Shown here: positions 54,264 through 63,390 of the stretch, one piece after another | How the letters are laid out: every line of letters begins with the position of its first letter | How positions within the stretch are numbered: the stretch's first letter is position 1 | DNA from: Amycolatopsis sp. GM8 | GTDB taxonomy: Bacteria; Actinomycetota; Actinomycetes; Mycobacteriales; Pseudonocardiaceae | Direction of reading: 5' to 3' | Length of the DNA: 64,000 bases | NCBI RefSeq assembly: GCF_021653975.1 | Contig: NZ_JAJKFK010000005.1 | Span: 62,001 to 126,000, forward strand | Notes under the pieces: generated by a model | Told to the model about the DNA's origin: nothing | Databases searched by the model: none | The model's input: only the letters and a program-made list of their open reading frames with translations | Translations under genes and position numbers: made by a program

Positions 54264-55469
54264 ATGACAAAGAAGCCATCGAACACCCGCTACCGGCGCC
54301 TCCCCCGATATCTCGCCGGCCTGCTGACCCTGCTCTGCGCCGTCGCGCTCGGGGCGTGCAGCACCACGACCGCGCCACAGTCCAGCAACGCCGGCGGCGG
54401 CAGCGTTACCCCGGAACAGCAAAAGGTCCTCGACGCCGGTTATGCCGGTGTGTTCCAGCCGCCGCCGGCCACCGGGCCCGCCGCGGTCAAGGGCAAGACG
54501 GTGTGGTTCATCTCGTGCGGCGAGAACTTCGAGGCCTGCCACACCATGTCGTCCTCGTTCACCGAAGCCGCGCAGAAGCTGGGCTGGAACGTCAACGTGG
54601 TCGACACCAAGTACCAGCCCGCCGCGGCCAACACCGCCATCGGCCAGGCGATCGCCGCGCGTGCCGACGGCATCGTCACCGCCGCCTTCGACTGCCCGCA
54701 GATCAAGAGCGGCCTGCTGGCCGCGAAGGCCGCGGGCGTCCCGGTGCTCAACTACGCCGCCCTGGACTGCGACGACCCGGCTTTCGGTTCCGGGCAACCA
54801 CTTTTCGCCGCCACCCTGAACACGATGGGCTCGGCCAAGACCGGCGACTACTACGCACAACGGGGCCGCTACAACGCCCAGTTCCTCGCCGCCGAACTCG
54901 CCCAGCGCGGGGCGAAGAACCCGAAGGTGCTGGTGGTCAAGAACGTCGACCAGGTCATCCACGCCGACGGCTGGGCCGCCTTCGAAAAGGAGATGGCGAC
55001 CGCCTGCCCGAGCTGTCAGCTGGTCCCGGTGGTCTGGAACATCACCGGATTCCCCAACCCGGCGACGCAGATCGTCAAGACCGCGCTCACCGCGAACCCG
55101 GACGCCGCGGCGGTCGCCTATGACTCCGACTCGTTCATGTCCGGCGGGTTCGCCTCGGCCATCCGCCAGTCCGGTCGCAGCGGTCTCGTCGTGTGCTGCG
55201 GTGACGGCCAGGTGTCGGGTACGCAGCTCATCCGTGACGGCCTGGTCACCGCGACGAGCCTGATCCCCTACGAGTACGACATCTGGGCCACCGCGGACTC
55301 CCTGAACCGGATCTTCTCCGGCGTCGCGCCGGCGAGCCTGCCCAACCAGGGCGGCGGGTTCATCTACGTGGACAAGGATCACGGCCTGCCCGCCGTGGGA
55401 GCGCCGATCGCCACCCCGGTCGACTTCAAGACCATCCGCGAGAAGGTCTGGTCAGGTGGTGCGCAATGA
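54264..55469 (+). CDS. Sugar-type ABC binding lipoprotein (RbsB-like)
   Basis: This 401-residue substrate-binding protein has a lipoprotein signal (VALGAC, Cys at about 32) and the periplasmic-binding fold of the ribose/autoinducer class. Four or more Cys in the mature part (SCGENFEAC, DCDD, CPSC, VCCG) are unusual for a binding protein. The ATG at 54264 is chosen because GGAG stands eight bases before it; an ATG at 54240 has no such site. It is the first of three transporter genes with overlapping ends. Confidence 0.87.
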   Translation: MTKKPSNTRYRRLPRYLAGLLTLLCAVALGACSTTTAPQSSNAGGGSVTPEQQKVLDAGYAGVFQPPPATGPAAVKGKTVWFISCGENFEACHTMSSSFTEAAQKLGWNVNVVDTKYQPAAANTAIGQAIAARADGIVTAAFDCPQIKSGLLAAKAAGVPVLNYAALDCDDPAFGSGQPLFAATLNTMGSAKTGDYYAQRGRYNAQFLAAELAQRGAKNPKVLVVKNVDQVIHADGWAAFEKEMATACPSCQLVPVVWNITGFPNPATQIVKTALTANPDAAAVAYDSDSFMSGGFASAIRQSGRSGLVVCCGDGQVSGTQLIRDGLVTATSLIPYEYDIWATADSLNRIFSGVAPASLPNQGGGFIYVDKDHGLPAVGAPIATPVDFKTIREKVWSGGAQ

Positions 55470-56983
55470 CCGACCTGGAAGTCCGGCACCTGTCCAAGAC
55501 CTTCGGTGCCACCCGCGCACTCGACGACGTCGGTTTCTCCGTTGCCGCCGGGCAGATCCACGGTCTGCTCGGGGGCAACGGATCAGGAAAGTCCACTTTG
55601 ATCAAGATCCTCGCGGGCGTGCACACCGCGGATCCCGGCGGGGAATTCCGCATCGGCGGGGAGACCGTGCCGGCCGACGCGACCACTCCCGCGCTCGCCC
55701 GCCGGTGCGGCCTGAGGTTCGTGCACCAGAGCCGGAGCACCTTCCCGGAATTGACCCTCGCCGAGAACATCGCGATCGGTGACCGGTTCCCGACCAGTGC
55801 GGGCCGGGTCCGCTGGGCGCAGTTGCGCAAGCGCACCGCGGCCCTGCTGGAGCGGTTCGAGATCGACGCCGATCCCCGCGACCGGCTGGGCGATCTGCGT
55901 CCGGCCGACCAGACGATGGTCGCGATCGCCCGCGCGTTGCAGGACGCACAGGGCGCGGGCTCGGTCCTGGTGCTCGACGAACCGACCGCGTCCCTGCCCG
56001 AGCACGAGGTGGCTGTCCTGCTCGACGCGTTGCGCCGCTACGCCCGCGCGGGACAGACCATCCTCTATGTCAGCCACCGCATCGACGAGGTTCTCGACAT
56101 CACCGACGCCATGACGGTGCTGCGCGACGGCCGGCACGTCATCACCCGCTCCACGCAGGGCATGACGGAAGCCGAGTTGATCGAGCACATCGTCGGGCGT
56201 CCCGTCGAGCGGGTGTTCGCCGAGACCACGGGCGAACACGCGGCCGCGGGCGAACCGCTGCTGGAGGTCACCGGGCTGTCCGGCGGGCCGCTGCGCGGTG
56301 TCGACCTGACCGTGCGGTCCGGCGAGATCGTCGGCATCGCGGGCCTGCTCGGCACCGGTCGCACCGAACTGCTCCGGATGATCTTCGGCGACCTCCCCCG
56401 CACGGCCGGCACCATCAGGCTCGGCGGGACGGCCGTCCAGCCGCGGAATCCCGGCCAGGCCATGAAACTGGGCATCGCGCACGTGCCTGAGGACCGCGAG
56501 CACGAAGCCGCCTACCTGGACCTGTCGGTCCGGGAAAACCTGTCGGCGGCGGAGATCACGAAGTACTGGGTGGGTGGCCGCCTGCGCCGCCCGCCCGAGC
56601 GGCGCGACGCGGATCGCGCGATCGCGGACTTCGCGATCCGCACCAGCGGGCAGGACGCGCTGATGTCGTCACTGTCCGGCGGCAACCAGCAGAAGGTGGT
56701 GCTCGCCCGGTGGCTGCGCCGCGAGCCGCGGCTGCTGCTGCTCGACGAACCCACGCAGGGCGTGGATGTCGGTGCCCGGGCCGACGTCTACGCCGCGATC
56801 CGGGGCGCGGTGTCCGGCGGGATGGCCGCGCTCGTCGTCAGTTCCGACTTCGACGAGCTGGCCCACGCCTGCGACCGCGTGCTCGTGTTGCGCGACGGCC
56901 GGATCACCGCCGAGGTGCGCGGCGCCGAGCTGCATCGCCAACGCCTCACCGAACTGGTCTTCACCAAGGAGAACACGCCGTGA
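55466..56983 (+). CDS. Sugar-type ABC ATPase with two ATP-binding domains (RbsA-like)
   Basis: This 505-residue protein has two ABC domains. The first has Walker A GGNGSGKST (about 36-44), a degenerate signature (LGDLRPADQTM) and Walker B VLVLDEPTASLP. The second has an altered Walker A (LLGTGRTEL), an intact LSGGNQQKV and LLLLDEPTQGVDVG. This pattern of one full and one weak site is usual for RbsA-type proteins. ATGA and GTGA overlaps link it to both neighbours. Confidence 0.93.
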   Translation: MTDLEVRHLSKTFGATRALDDVGFSVAAGQIHGLLGGNGSGKSTLIKILAGVHTADPGGEFRIGGETVPADATTPALARRCGLRFVHQSRSTFPELTLAENIAIGDRFPTSAGRVRWAQLRKRTAALLERFEIDADPRDRLGDLRPADQTMVAIARALQDAQGAGSVLVLDEPTASLPEHEVAVLLDALRRYARAGQTILYVSHRIDEVLDITDAMTVLRDGRHVITRSTQGMTEAELIEHIVGRPVERVFAETTGEHAAAGEPLLEVTGLSGGPLRGVDLTVRSGEIVGIAGLLGTGRTELLRMIFGDLPRTAGTIRLGGTAVQPRNPGQAMKLGIAHVPEDREHEAAYLDLSVRENLSAAEITKYWVGGRLRRPPERRDADRAIADFAIRTSGQDALMSSLSGGNQQKVVLARWLRREPRLLLLDEPTQGVDVGARADVYAAIRGAVSGGMAALVVSSDFDELAHACDRVLVLRDGRITAEVRGAELHRQRLTELVFTKENTP

Positions 56984-58023
56984 CCACTTCATCGACCGAC
57001 GCACCCCCTACGAAGTCGCCACCGGCGCCCGCGACGGGACGCCGCCGTTCCGCCGCGTCACCGGCCCTGCTGCTCGAACGGTTCGGGCTCCTGCTGCTGT
57101 TCGTCGTGCTGATCGTGGTGTTCACGGCGGCGCGCCCGGACACCTTCGCCACCGCCGCGAACTTCCGCAGCATCGCCATTTCCCAATCCGTGCTGGCCGT
57201 CGCCGCGCTGGCCTTGATGCTGCCGCTGGTCGGCGGCAGGTTCGACGTCTCGGTCGGCGCGAACCTCGGTCTCTGTTCGATCGTCACAGCGACCTTGATG
57301 AGCAAGGCCGGGTTGCCGCTTCCGCTGGCGGTGCTCGGCGCGATCGTCGTCGGCAGCCTGGTCGGGGCGATCAACGGCGCGGTCGTAGCCTATCTCGGGG
57401 TCAACTCCATCATCGCCACCCTCGGCGCCGGCACCGTGATCGGTGGCCTCGTCACCGCCTACACCAAGGGCGTCCCGATCAGCTCAGGGCTCTCCCCCAT
57501 CCTCGCGACCATCAGCACCCAGCTGGTCGCCGGCCTGCCCGTGCTGTTCGTGATCATGCTCGTGCTCGCCCTCGCCACCTGGTTCATGCTCACCCAGACC
57601 CCGTTCGGCCGGCACCTCACCGCCGTGGGCTCCAACGCCGCGGCGGCACGACTGACCGGGTTGCGGGTCAACCGGCTCGTCCTGCTCAGCTTCGTCGGCT
57701 CCGGTTTGCTCGCCGGGATCGCCGGAGTCCTCCAGGTCGGCGCCCAGGGCAACGGCGACCCCACCATCGGCGGGCTGCCGTTCATCCTGCCCGCGCTGGC
57801 CGCGGTGTTCCTCGGGGCGACGACCTGGCACCCCGGCACCTACAACGTGCAGGGCACGATCCTCGGATTGTTCTTCCTGGGCACCACCATCAGCGGGCTG
57901 ACCCTGCTCGGGGTGCAGCCGTGGGTCACCGACGTGTTCAACGGTGGCGCGGTCGTGCTCGCGATCATCTTCTCCGCCCAGCTCAAACGTCGCCGCACCG
58001 GCTTCCTCGACATCGGCAGCTAG
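56980..58023 (+). CDS. Sugar-type ABC permease (RbsC-like)
   Basis: This 347-residue permease has about ten membrane segments after a 35-residue Pro/Ser-rich start, with GGRFDVSVGANLGLCS and TATLMSKAGLPLPLAVLGAI in the family's core. It lacks a long EAA loop, as usual for RbsC types. Such systems import pentoses, but in catabolic islands they may carry polyols or other cyclic compounds. Start GTG 56980. Confidence 0.9.
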   Translation: MTTSSTDAPPTKSPPAPATGRRRSAASPALLLERFGLLLLFVVLIVVFTAARPDTFATAANFRSIAISQSVLAVAALALMLPLVGGRFDVSVGANLGLCSIVTATLMSKAGLPLPLAVLGAIVVGSLVGAINGAVVAYLGVNSIIATLGAGTVIGGLVTAYTKGVPISSGLSPILATISTQLVAGLPVLFVIMLVLALATWFMLTQTPFGRHLTAVGSNAAAARLTGLRVNRLVLLSFVGSGLLAGIAGVLQVGAQGNGDPTIGGLPFILPALAAVFLGATTWHPGTYNVQGTILGLFFLGTTISGLTLLGVQPWVTDVFNGGAVVLAIIFSAQLKRRRTGFLDIGS

Positions 58024-58044
58024 AGAAGTCAAAGGAGACCTCGT

Positions 58045-59475
58045 ATGAAAACCCTCATCAAGGGCGCCGACGTGATCACGATGGATCCCGCCGCCGGCGA
58101 ATTGCGTGACTGCGACATCCTCGTGGAGGACGGGAAAATCGCCGCCGTCGCGCCGGACATCAGTGCTGACGCGGAGATCGTCGACGCTCGCGGCATGATC
58201 GCCATGCCCGGCATGGTCGACACGCACCGCCACCTGTGGCAGACGCCGATGCGTGGCGTCGGCGTCGACTGGCTCGTCCCCGACTACATCCGCGGCGTCC
58301 GGCTGCAGTTCTCCGAGCTGTACCGGCCGGAGGACATGTATGCCGGCAATTACCTGGGCGCGCTCGACGCGCTCAATTGCGGCGTGACCACCGTGGTCGA
58401 CTACTGCCACAACATCGTCACCGGCGACCACGCCCACGCGGCCGTGGCCGGGTTGCGCGACGCGGGCATCCGCGCGCTCTACGGTCACGCATTGACCCCG
58501 GTGACCTCCAACGGCTGGGACGAGTCGCCGTCCGACGAGATTTCGGCCGGCGAACTGGACCACTACCAGCAGCGGCTCGCGCTGGCCACCGAGATCCGGG
58601 ACAAGTACTTCGCCAGCCCGGACCAATTGCTCACGTTCGGCATCTGTCCCCAGGAGCTGCCGATCGCGCCGATGGCCGAAATCGCCCGCGAAGTCGAGGA
58701 TTCCCGTGCCCTCGGGGCCCGGATCGTGGTGCACGCCAACCAGCATTGCGTACGCCAGATGTACGCGGACGTCGCTCACTTCGGGCACGCCCGGATCCTC
58801 GGTCCCGACATGCTTTTCGTGCACTGCAGCTTCATGAGCCAGTACGAATGGCAGCTGCTGCACGACGCGGGTGCCTCGGTGTCGATCTGCCCGGAAACCG
58901 AAATGCAGATGGGCATGGGCTTTCCCGCCATCGCGGAGGCGACCCGGTTCACACACGGCCCCAGTATCGGCAACGACTGCGTGATCGGCACCGGTGGCGA
59001 CCTCATCGGCATGGCCCGGCTGACCCTCCAGGTCAGCCGCTGGAAATCCGCCGACCCCGGCTACCAGCAATGGCTCGCCCCGCAAACCATGCCGTGGACC
59101 GCGCGTGACGCCATGACCTGGCTGACCGTCAACGGGGCCAAGGCCGCGGGGCTGGAAGATCGCGTCGGATCGCTGGTGCCCGGCAAGCAGGCCGACATCG
59201 TCCTGCTCGACATGCGCGGGATCAGCCAGGCCGGCTGGTACCGCAACGATCCGATCGGCGCGGTGATCGGCCACACGAACTCCGGCAACGTGGACACCGT
59301 CCTCGTCGCCGGGTCCATCGTCAAACGAGGAGGAAAACTGATCCACGTCGACGTCGATGCCGCACTGTCCACAATGGATAAAAGTCACGAGTACCTCTAC
59401 GCGCAGGCGGAAGCACACGGCGGCGTCATCCCGCAGCCGCCGGTCGACATCCCGATGTACCGGGACCGCGCATGA
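58045..59475 (+). CDS. Amidohydrolase-family metal-dependent deaminase/hydrolase
   Basis: This 476-residue enzyme belongs to the amidohydrolase superfamily branch with SsnA, TrzN/AtzA and cytosine/guanine deaminase relatives. VDTHRHLWQ gives the HxH metal motif, VHANQHC and HCSFMS the next histidines and TGGDLIG the Asp. It would hydrolyse a C-N bond in a ring or side group, which fits the nitrogen-containing substrate I suspect for the island. It has a strong AAAGGAGA site and follows the permease by 21 bases. Confidence 0.9.
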   Translation: MKTLIKGADVITMDPAAGELRDCDILVEDGKIAAVAPDISADAEIVDARGMIAMPGMVDTHRHLWQTPMRGVGVDWLVPDYIRGVRLQFSELYRPEDMYAGNYLGALDALNCGVTTVVDYCHNIVTGDHAHAAVAGLRDAGIRALYGHALTPVTSNGWDESPSDEISAGELDHYQQRLALATEIRDKYFASPDQLLTFGICPQELPIAPMAEIAREVEDSRALGARIVVHANQHCVRQMYADVAHFGHARILGPDMLFVHCSFMSQYEWQLLHDAGASVSICPETEMQMGMGFPAIAEATRFTHGPSIGNDCVIGTGGDLIGMARLTLQVSRWKSADPGYQQWLAPQTMPWTARDAMTWLTVNGAKAAGLEDRVGSLVPGKQADIVLLDMRGISQAGWYRNDPIGAVIGHTNSGNVDTVLVAGSIVKRGGKLIHVDVDAALSTMDKSHEYLYAQAEAHGGVIPQPPVDIPMYRDRA

Positions 59476-59933
59476 CCGGGCCGCGGCAGGACCAGCAGGT
59501 CGATATCGGTGGCATGCCGACGATCTTCCGCGCACTGGGTGCCGACACCGGCGGGCAGGTCAGCGTCGTCGAGCAGGTCATCGCTCCCGGGCGGCTGTTC
59601 TGGCCGCACGTGCACACCGATCACGACCAAGTGAACGTGGTCCTCGACGGTGAATTGGGTGTCCGGATCGGGGATCGGGAGTGGACCGCGCCCGCCGGGG
59701 AGACGATCGCCAAACCGCGTCTCATCCCGCACACCGTGTGGAACGCGACCGACCGGCCGGTGCGAATCCTGGAAATCAGCGCACCGGCGTCCTTTGAGGA
59801 CTACTTCCTGGCGATGTCCGCACTCGCTCCCGACGACGCCGGACCACGCACGGAACTCCAGAAACGCTTCGGGGTCACCGGTGTTCCCGAGTGGACAGAA
59901 GACCTCCAGCAACGCTACGGCGTCCGGCTCTAA
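59472..59933 (+). CDS. Cupin-domain protein
   Basis: This 153-residue single-cupin protein has WPHVHTDHDQVNVVLDGELG, with the metal-binding His residues and the acidic position of motif 1, and a second motif around KPRLIPHTVWNAT. Such proteins can be dioxygenases, isomerases or binding proteins. It overlaps the amidohydrolase stop by four bases. Confidence 0.82.
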   Translation: MTGPRQDQQVDIGGMPTIFRALGADTGGQVSVVEQVIAPGRLFWPHVHTDHDQVNVVLDGELGVRIGDREWTAPAGETIAKPRLIPHTVWNATDRPVRILEISAPASFEDYFLAMSALAPDDAGPRTELQKRFGVTGVPEWTEDLQQRYGVRL

Positions 59934-60166
59934 CGAGTGTTTGAAAGTGGCTTGCGTGGCGGTGCGGGTAGCGGCCCCTCCCGCCAGCCCACCACCACCC
60001 TCAACGGGCACGCTGCGCGTGGCTACGTCATGCCAATACACCACGTCGCCGCTGTCCTCGCCAGGAACCACCTCAGAACCCGCAGCGGCGCCAGTGCACG
60101 GCCCACAGCAAGCGGCTCCGCCGCTTACAAAACAGAACCAAATACACCATCAGGAAAGGAATGCCC
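59934..60166. other. Non-coding gap between two cupin genes
   Basis: No gene is supported in these 233 bases. The middle has unusual Pro/Thr-like runs (CCACCACCACCCTC) without coding pattern and GCGGGT and ACCCGC parts about 100 bases apart. It breaks an otherwise tight operon and may hold an extra promoter or a dispersed repeat that I cannot test here. Confidence 0.35.
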
Positions 60167-60565
60167 GTGAACGTGTGGTCCGCCGATATCCAGGCCGTAC
60201 CCGAACACCTCGGCACCGCCAGCAGCAAGTACCTCATTCCCAAGGAATCCTTGCAGGAAGCCACCTCTGGGACGTATCTGGCACTCGTCTCCGTGTTCGA
60301 GGTGGCCGGTGGCACGACGATGGCGGCTCATCACCATCCGACCCACGAGTTCTGGTTCGTCGTGCAGGGTGAAGCGATCATGCAGGTCGCCGACGAGGCC
60401 CGGACGATCAAGGCCGGTGACCTGATCTACACGGAACCCAATACGCCACACCAGATCCGGGTCGAGTCCGCGGAGACCTTCCGCGCCCTCGCCTTCGCAC
60501 TCGGCTACCCGGGCCAGGGCTCCCAGCACGTCGACGTGGAACTCGACACCGTCGAACCGGCATGA
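60167..60565 (+). CDS. Cupin-domain protein
   Basis: This 132-residue cupin has AAHHHPTHEFWFVVQGEA (motif 1 with metal His residues) and TEPNTPHQIRV (motif 2 with the last His). GTG 60167 has GGAAAGG at the right distance; the ATG at 60161 is too close to that site. The alpha/beta hydrolase follows with a four-base overlap. It may be a dioxygenase or a binding protein for an intermediate. Confidence 0.82.
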   Translation: MNVWSADIQAVPEHLGTASSKYLIPKESLQEATSGTYLALVSVFEVAGGTTMAAHHHPTHEFWFVVQGEAIMQVADEARTIKAGDLIYTEPNTPHQIRVESAETFRALAFALGYPGQGSQHVDVELDTVEPA

Positions 60566-61452
60566 CCGACCTGTTTCCCGGCTTCGCCAGGGTTTCCCTG
60601 CCCACGAGCGGCGGCACCCTGATCGCCCGCGCCGGCGGTCCGGACAAGGCACCCCCGCTGCTCCTATTGCACGGGTACCCCCAGTCGCATCTGTGCTGGC
60701 ACCCCATCGCCACCGACCTCGCCGAAGACTTTCGCGTCATCGCCCTCGACCTCAAGGGCTACGGCGATTCCGCGGCGCCGGCCGGGGACGGCGGGCGGCA
60801 TGCCTACGCCAAACGGACCTTGGCCGCCGAATGCGTGCAATTCATGGCGCAGCTGGGCCATGACCGGTTCACCGTCGCCGGGCATGACCGTGGCGCCCAG
60901 GTCGCCTACCAGATGGCGCTCGCCACACCGCGGCATGTCGAGCGTCTCGCGGTGCTCGACAACCTGCCCGTCCACACGGTCTGGGAAATGATCGAAGCAA
61001 CGCCGGGCGCGCTCCCGCACTGGACCGAAATGGCCCGGCCGAGCCCGCAGGCCGAAGCGGGACTCGATGTCGAAGGGATCGAGGACCTGGTGCGGAAACA
61101 CACCGCCGACGGCACCCTCGACTGCTTCTCGCCCGCGGCACTGGAGCAGTACCGCCAAACCTGGCGGCAGCCCGAGCGGATTCACGCGTTCTGTGAGGAC
61201 TATCGCGCGGGCGCGACCACCGACCGCGAAGCGGATCACGAGTACCTCGCCTCGGGGCGGGCCGTCACCTGCCCCACGACGATCATCTGGGGCGCCACTT
61301 TCCTCGGGGCCGGGACGGAATCACCCCTGTCCGCCTGGCGCCGCACCTTCACCCCGGACGCCGTCGGAGTCGAGGTCCCCGGCGGTCACTTCGTCGTCGA
61401 GGAAAGCCCGAAGGAGACATTGGCGGCGCTACGAGACCTGATGACCCGCTGA
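60562..61452 (+). CDS. Alpha/beta-hydrolase with Asp nucleophile (dehalogenase/epoxide hydrolase type)
   Basis: This 296-residue enzyme has LLLLHGYPQSH (oxyanion region) and GHDRGAQ, with Asp109 in place of the usual nucleophile Ser. That makes it a haloacetate dehalogenase- or epoxide hydrolase-like enzyme. The catalytic His is in PGGHFVVEESP. The fluoroacetate dehalogenase relatives have the same HDRG motif. The true substrate in this island is unknown. Confidence 0.87.
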   Translation: MTDLFPGFARVSLPTSGGTLIARAGGPDKAPPLLLLHGYPQSHLCWHPIATDLAEDFRVIALDLKGYGDSAAPAGDGGRHAYAKRTLAAECVQFMAQLGHDRFTVAGHDRGAQVAYQMALATPRHVERLAVLDNLPVHTVWEMIEATPGALPHWTEMARPSPQAEAGLDVEGIEDLVRKHTADGTLDCFSPAALEQYRQTWRQPERIHAFCEDYRAGATTDREADHEYLASGRAVTCPTTIIWGATFLGAGTESPLSAWRRTFTPDAVGVEVPGGHFVVEESPKETLAALRDLMTR

Positions 61453-61456
61453 CGTC

Positions 61457-62221
61457 TCAGGAGGCGCTCCAGCCTCCGTCGAGAACCAGTTCGGTGCCGG
61501 TGATGGACGTGGCCTCCGGCGAGCACAAGTACGCGACCGCACCGGCGACCTCCTCAGGCTCGATCAGCCGCTTCACCGCCGACCGCGCCAAGAGCACATC
61601 GGAGACCACTTCATCCACGCTCAACCCGTGCACGCTCGCCTGGTCCGCCAACTGGTTCTCGACCAACGGCGTGCGCACATACCCCGGGCATACGCAGTTG
61701 CTGGTGACCCCGTTGGGCGCACCCTCCAGGGCGATCACCTTCGACAACCCCAGCAACCCATGCTTGGCACTGACATACGCCGACTTGAACGCACTAGCCC
61801 GCAAACCATGAATGCTGGAGATATGCACAATCCGCCCCCAGCCACCCTCATACATATGCGGCAGCACAGCCCGGCTGAGCAGGAACGGCGCCTCCAACAT
61901 CAACCGCAACATGAACGCAAACCGCGACGGATCGAACTGCTCAATCGGCGCCACATGCTGCACACCAGCGTTATTCACCAGAATATCCGCCTCAAACACC
62001 CGCTCAGCCAAATCGGCGGTATTACTCAAATCGAGCACCAGCGACTCACCGCCGATCCGCTCAGCAGTCCGAGCCGCACCCTCCGCATCGATGTCACACA
62101 CCACAACATGGGCACCAAGAGCCGCCAACCGGGTCGCCACAGCCGCACCGATCCCACTCGCCGCACCGGTCACGATGGCGCGGCGAGCGGAAAGGTCAGG
62201 CCCCGAGAGATCAGTCGTCAT
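61457..62221 (-). CDS. SDR-family dehydrogenase, 3-hydroxybutyrate dehydrogenase type
   Basis: This 254-residue SDR has TGAASGIG (18-25), NNAG (83-86), Ser135/136, Tyr149 and Lys153, and CPGYVRTPLVENQ, a stretch typical of 3-hydroxybutyrate dehydrogenases. It would oxidise a 3-hydroxyacid with NAD. The middle of the gene (about 61650-62120) uses many TTG, GGT, CAT and TAT codons, unlike the neighbours, which suggests a different origin. It is convergent with the alpha/beta hydrolase gene. Confidence 0.87.
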   Translation of the reverse strand: MTTDLSGPDLSARRAIVTGAASGIGAAVATRLAALGAHVVVCDIDAEGAARTAERIGGESLVLDLSNTADLAERVFEADILVNNAGVQHVAPIEQFDPSRFAFMLRLMLEAPFLLSRAVLPHMYEGGWGRIVHISSIHGLRASAFKSAYVSAKHGLLGLSKVIALEGAPNGVTSNCVCPGYVRTPLVENQLADQASVHGLSVDEVVSDVLLARSAVKRLIEPEEVAGAVAYLCSPEATSITGTELVLDGGWSAS

Positions 62222-62267
62222 GTCTGGGAGATTAGGCGATCAGGCCGGTCGTGCGGCGCCGCAGTCC

Positions 62268-63332
62268 TCAGGTGTCGCGTTCGGGCAGTGAGGGCGCCGG
62301 CCCTGGCGGAAGCGCGGGGTGGACGGTGTACCGGATGGGGTGGGCGATCGTGAGGTAGCCGTCGACGCCCGTGGTGAGAACGCCGCGCTCGCGGAAGTGC
62401 GGGTGTTCGAGCATCTCGGCCCGGGTGAGGACCGGCGCGACCGGCACTCCGCGCTGTTCCAGGGCTTCGATGAGGCCGGTTTGCTCGAACGTCGCCACCG
62501 CCGCCGCGATGTCCGCGCTCAGTGCCGAAGCGCCGGCCGAGCGTTCGGCCATGGTGCGGCCGATGTACCGGCCGAGCCCCAGCGCGTCGCACAGGGCGTC
62601 CCAGAAGTGATCCTCGCTGTAGACCCCCAGGACGATCCAGCGGTCGTCCCTGGTCCGGAACGTGCCCATGGCGGGAGCGCCGCCGTGATCGTCCGACGTC
62701 CGCATCCCGGCCCGCCGGGGGTCCACGGCGCCCAGCGGCGCCACCCAGGTCGCGAGCAGGTCGGTCATGGAGACGTCGATGTGCTCGCCCTCGCCGGTCC
62801 GCCGCGCACACACAACCGCGGCGAGGATGGCGAAGGCGGCCGCGAGCCCTGATCCCTGGTCGCCTATGAGCAGACCTGCCGGGGCCGGTGGGTGGCCGTC
62901 GGCGACGGTCATCGCACCGGCGTACGCCTGGTAGTTGGCGTCGTGCCCGGTTGTGCCCGCCAGCGGACCGGTCTGGCCGAACCCGGAGATCGAACACAGC
63001 ACGATGGCGGGGTTCACGGCACGCAGCTGGTCGAAGCCGACACCGAGCCGGGCCGCCACACCCGGCCGGTAGTTCTCCACCACCACTTCGCAATCGCGCA
63101 CCATGTCCAGCAGCGCGGTCCGGTCGCGGTCGTCCTTCAGGTTGAGCACCACGCTTTTCTTGTGCCCGTTGAAGTTCACGAACCGGTCGCCCACCGGCCG
63201 CATGCGGTCGCCCCCGGGTGGCTCGACCTTGACGACCTCGGCGCCGAGATCGGCGAGTAGCTGGGTGGCGTAGTGACCAGGCTGCCACAGGGACAGGTCG
63301 AGCACCCGCAAGCCGTCCAGAAGCGTTGTCAT
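62268..63332 (-). CDS. CaiB/BaiF-type (class III) CoA-transferase
   Basis: This 354-residue protein has the class III CoA-transferase features: LDLSLWQPGHYATQLLADLG, KVEPPGGD near residue 35, and the nucleophile Asp131 in GHDANYQAYAG. It moves CoA between acids, activating an intermediate for the crotonase upstream. It probably works with the crotonase and SDR genes on the same strand. Confidence 0.9.
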   Translation of the reverse strand: MTTLLDGLRVLDLSLWQPGHYATQLLADLGAEVVKVEPPGGDRMRPVGDRFVNFNGHKKSVVLNLKDDRDRTALLDMVRDCEVVVENYRPGVAARLGVGFDQLRAVNPAIVLCSISGFGQTGPLAGTTGHDANYQAYAGAMTVADGHPPAPAGLLIGDQGSGLAAAFAILAAVVCARRTGEGEHIDVSMTDLLATWVAPLGAVDPRRAGMRTSDDHGGAPAMGTFRTRDDRWIVLGVYSEDHFWDALCDALGLGRYIGRTMAERSAGASALSADIAAAVATFEQTGLIEALEQRGVPVAPVLTRAEMLEHPHFRERGVLTTGVDGYLTIAHPIRYTVHPALPPGPAPSLPERDT

Positions 63333-63390
63333 CGGCTACCAAAGTACGACACTGTCGCTCCGCCGGTCCATGCTCGGACGCGGGCGCCGA

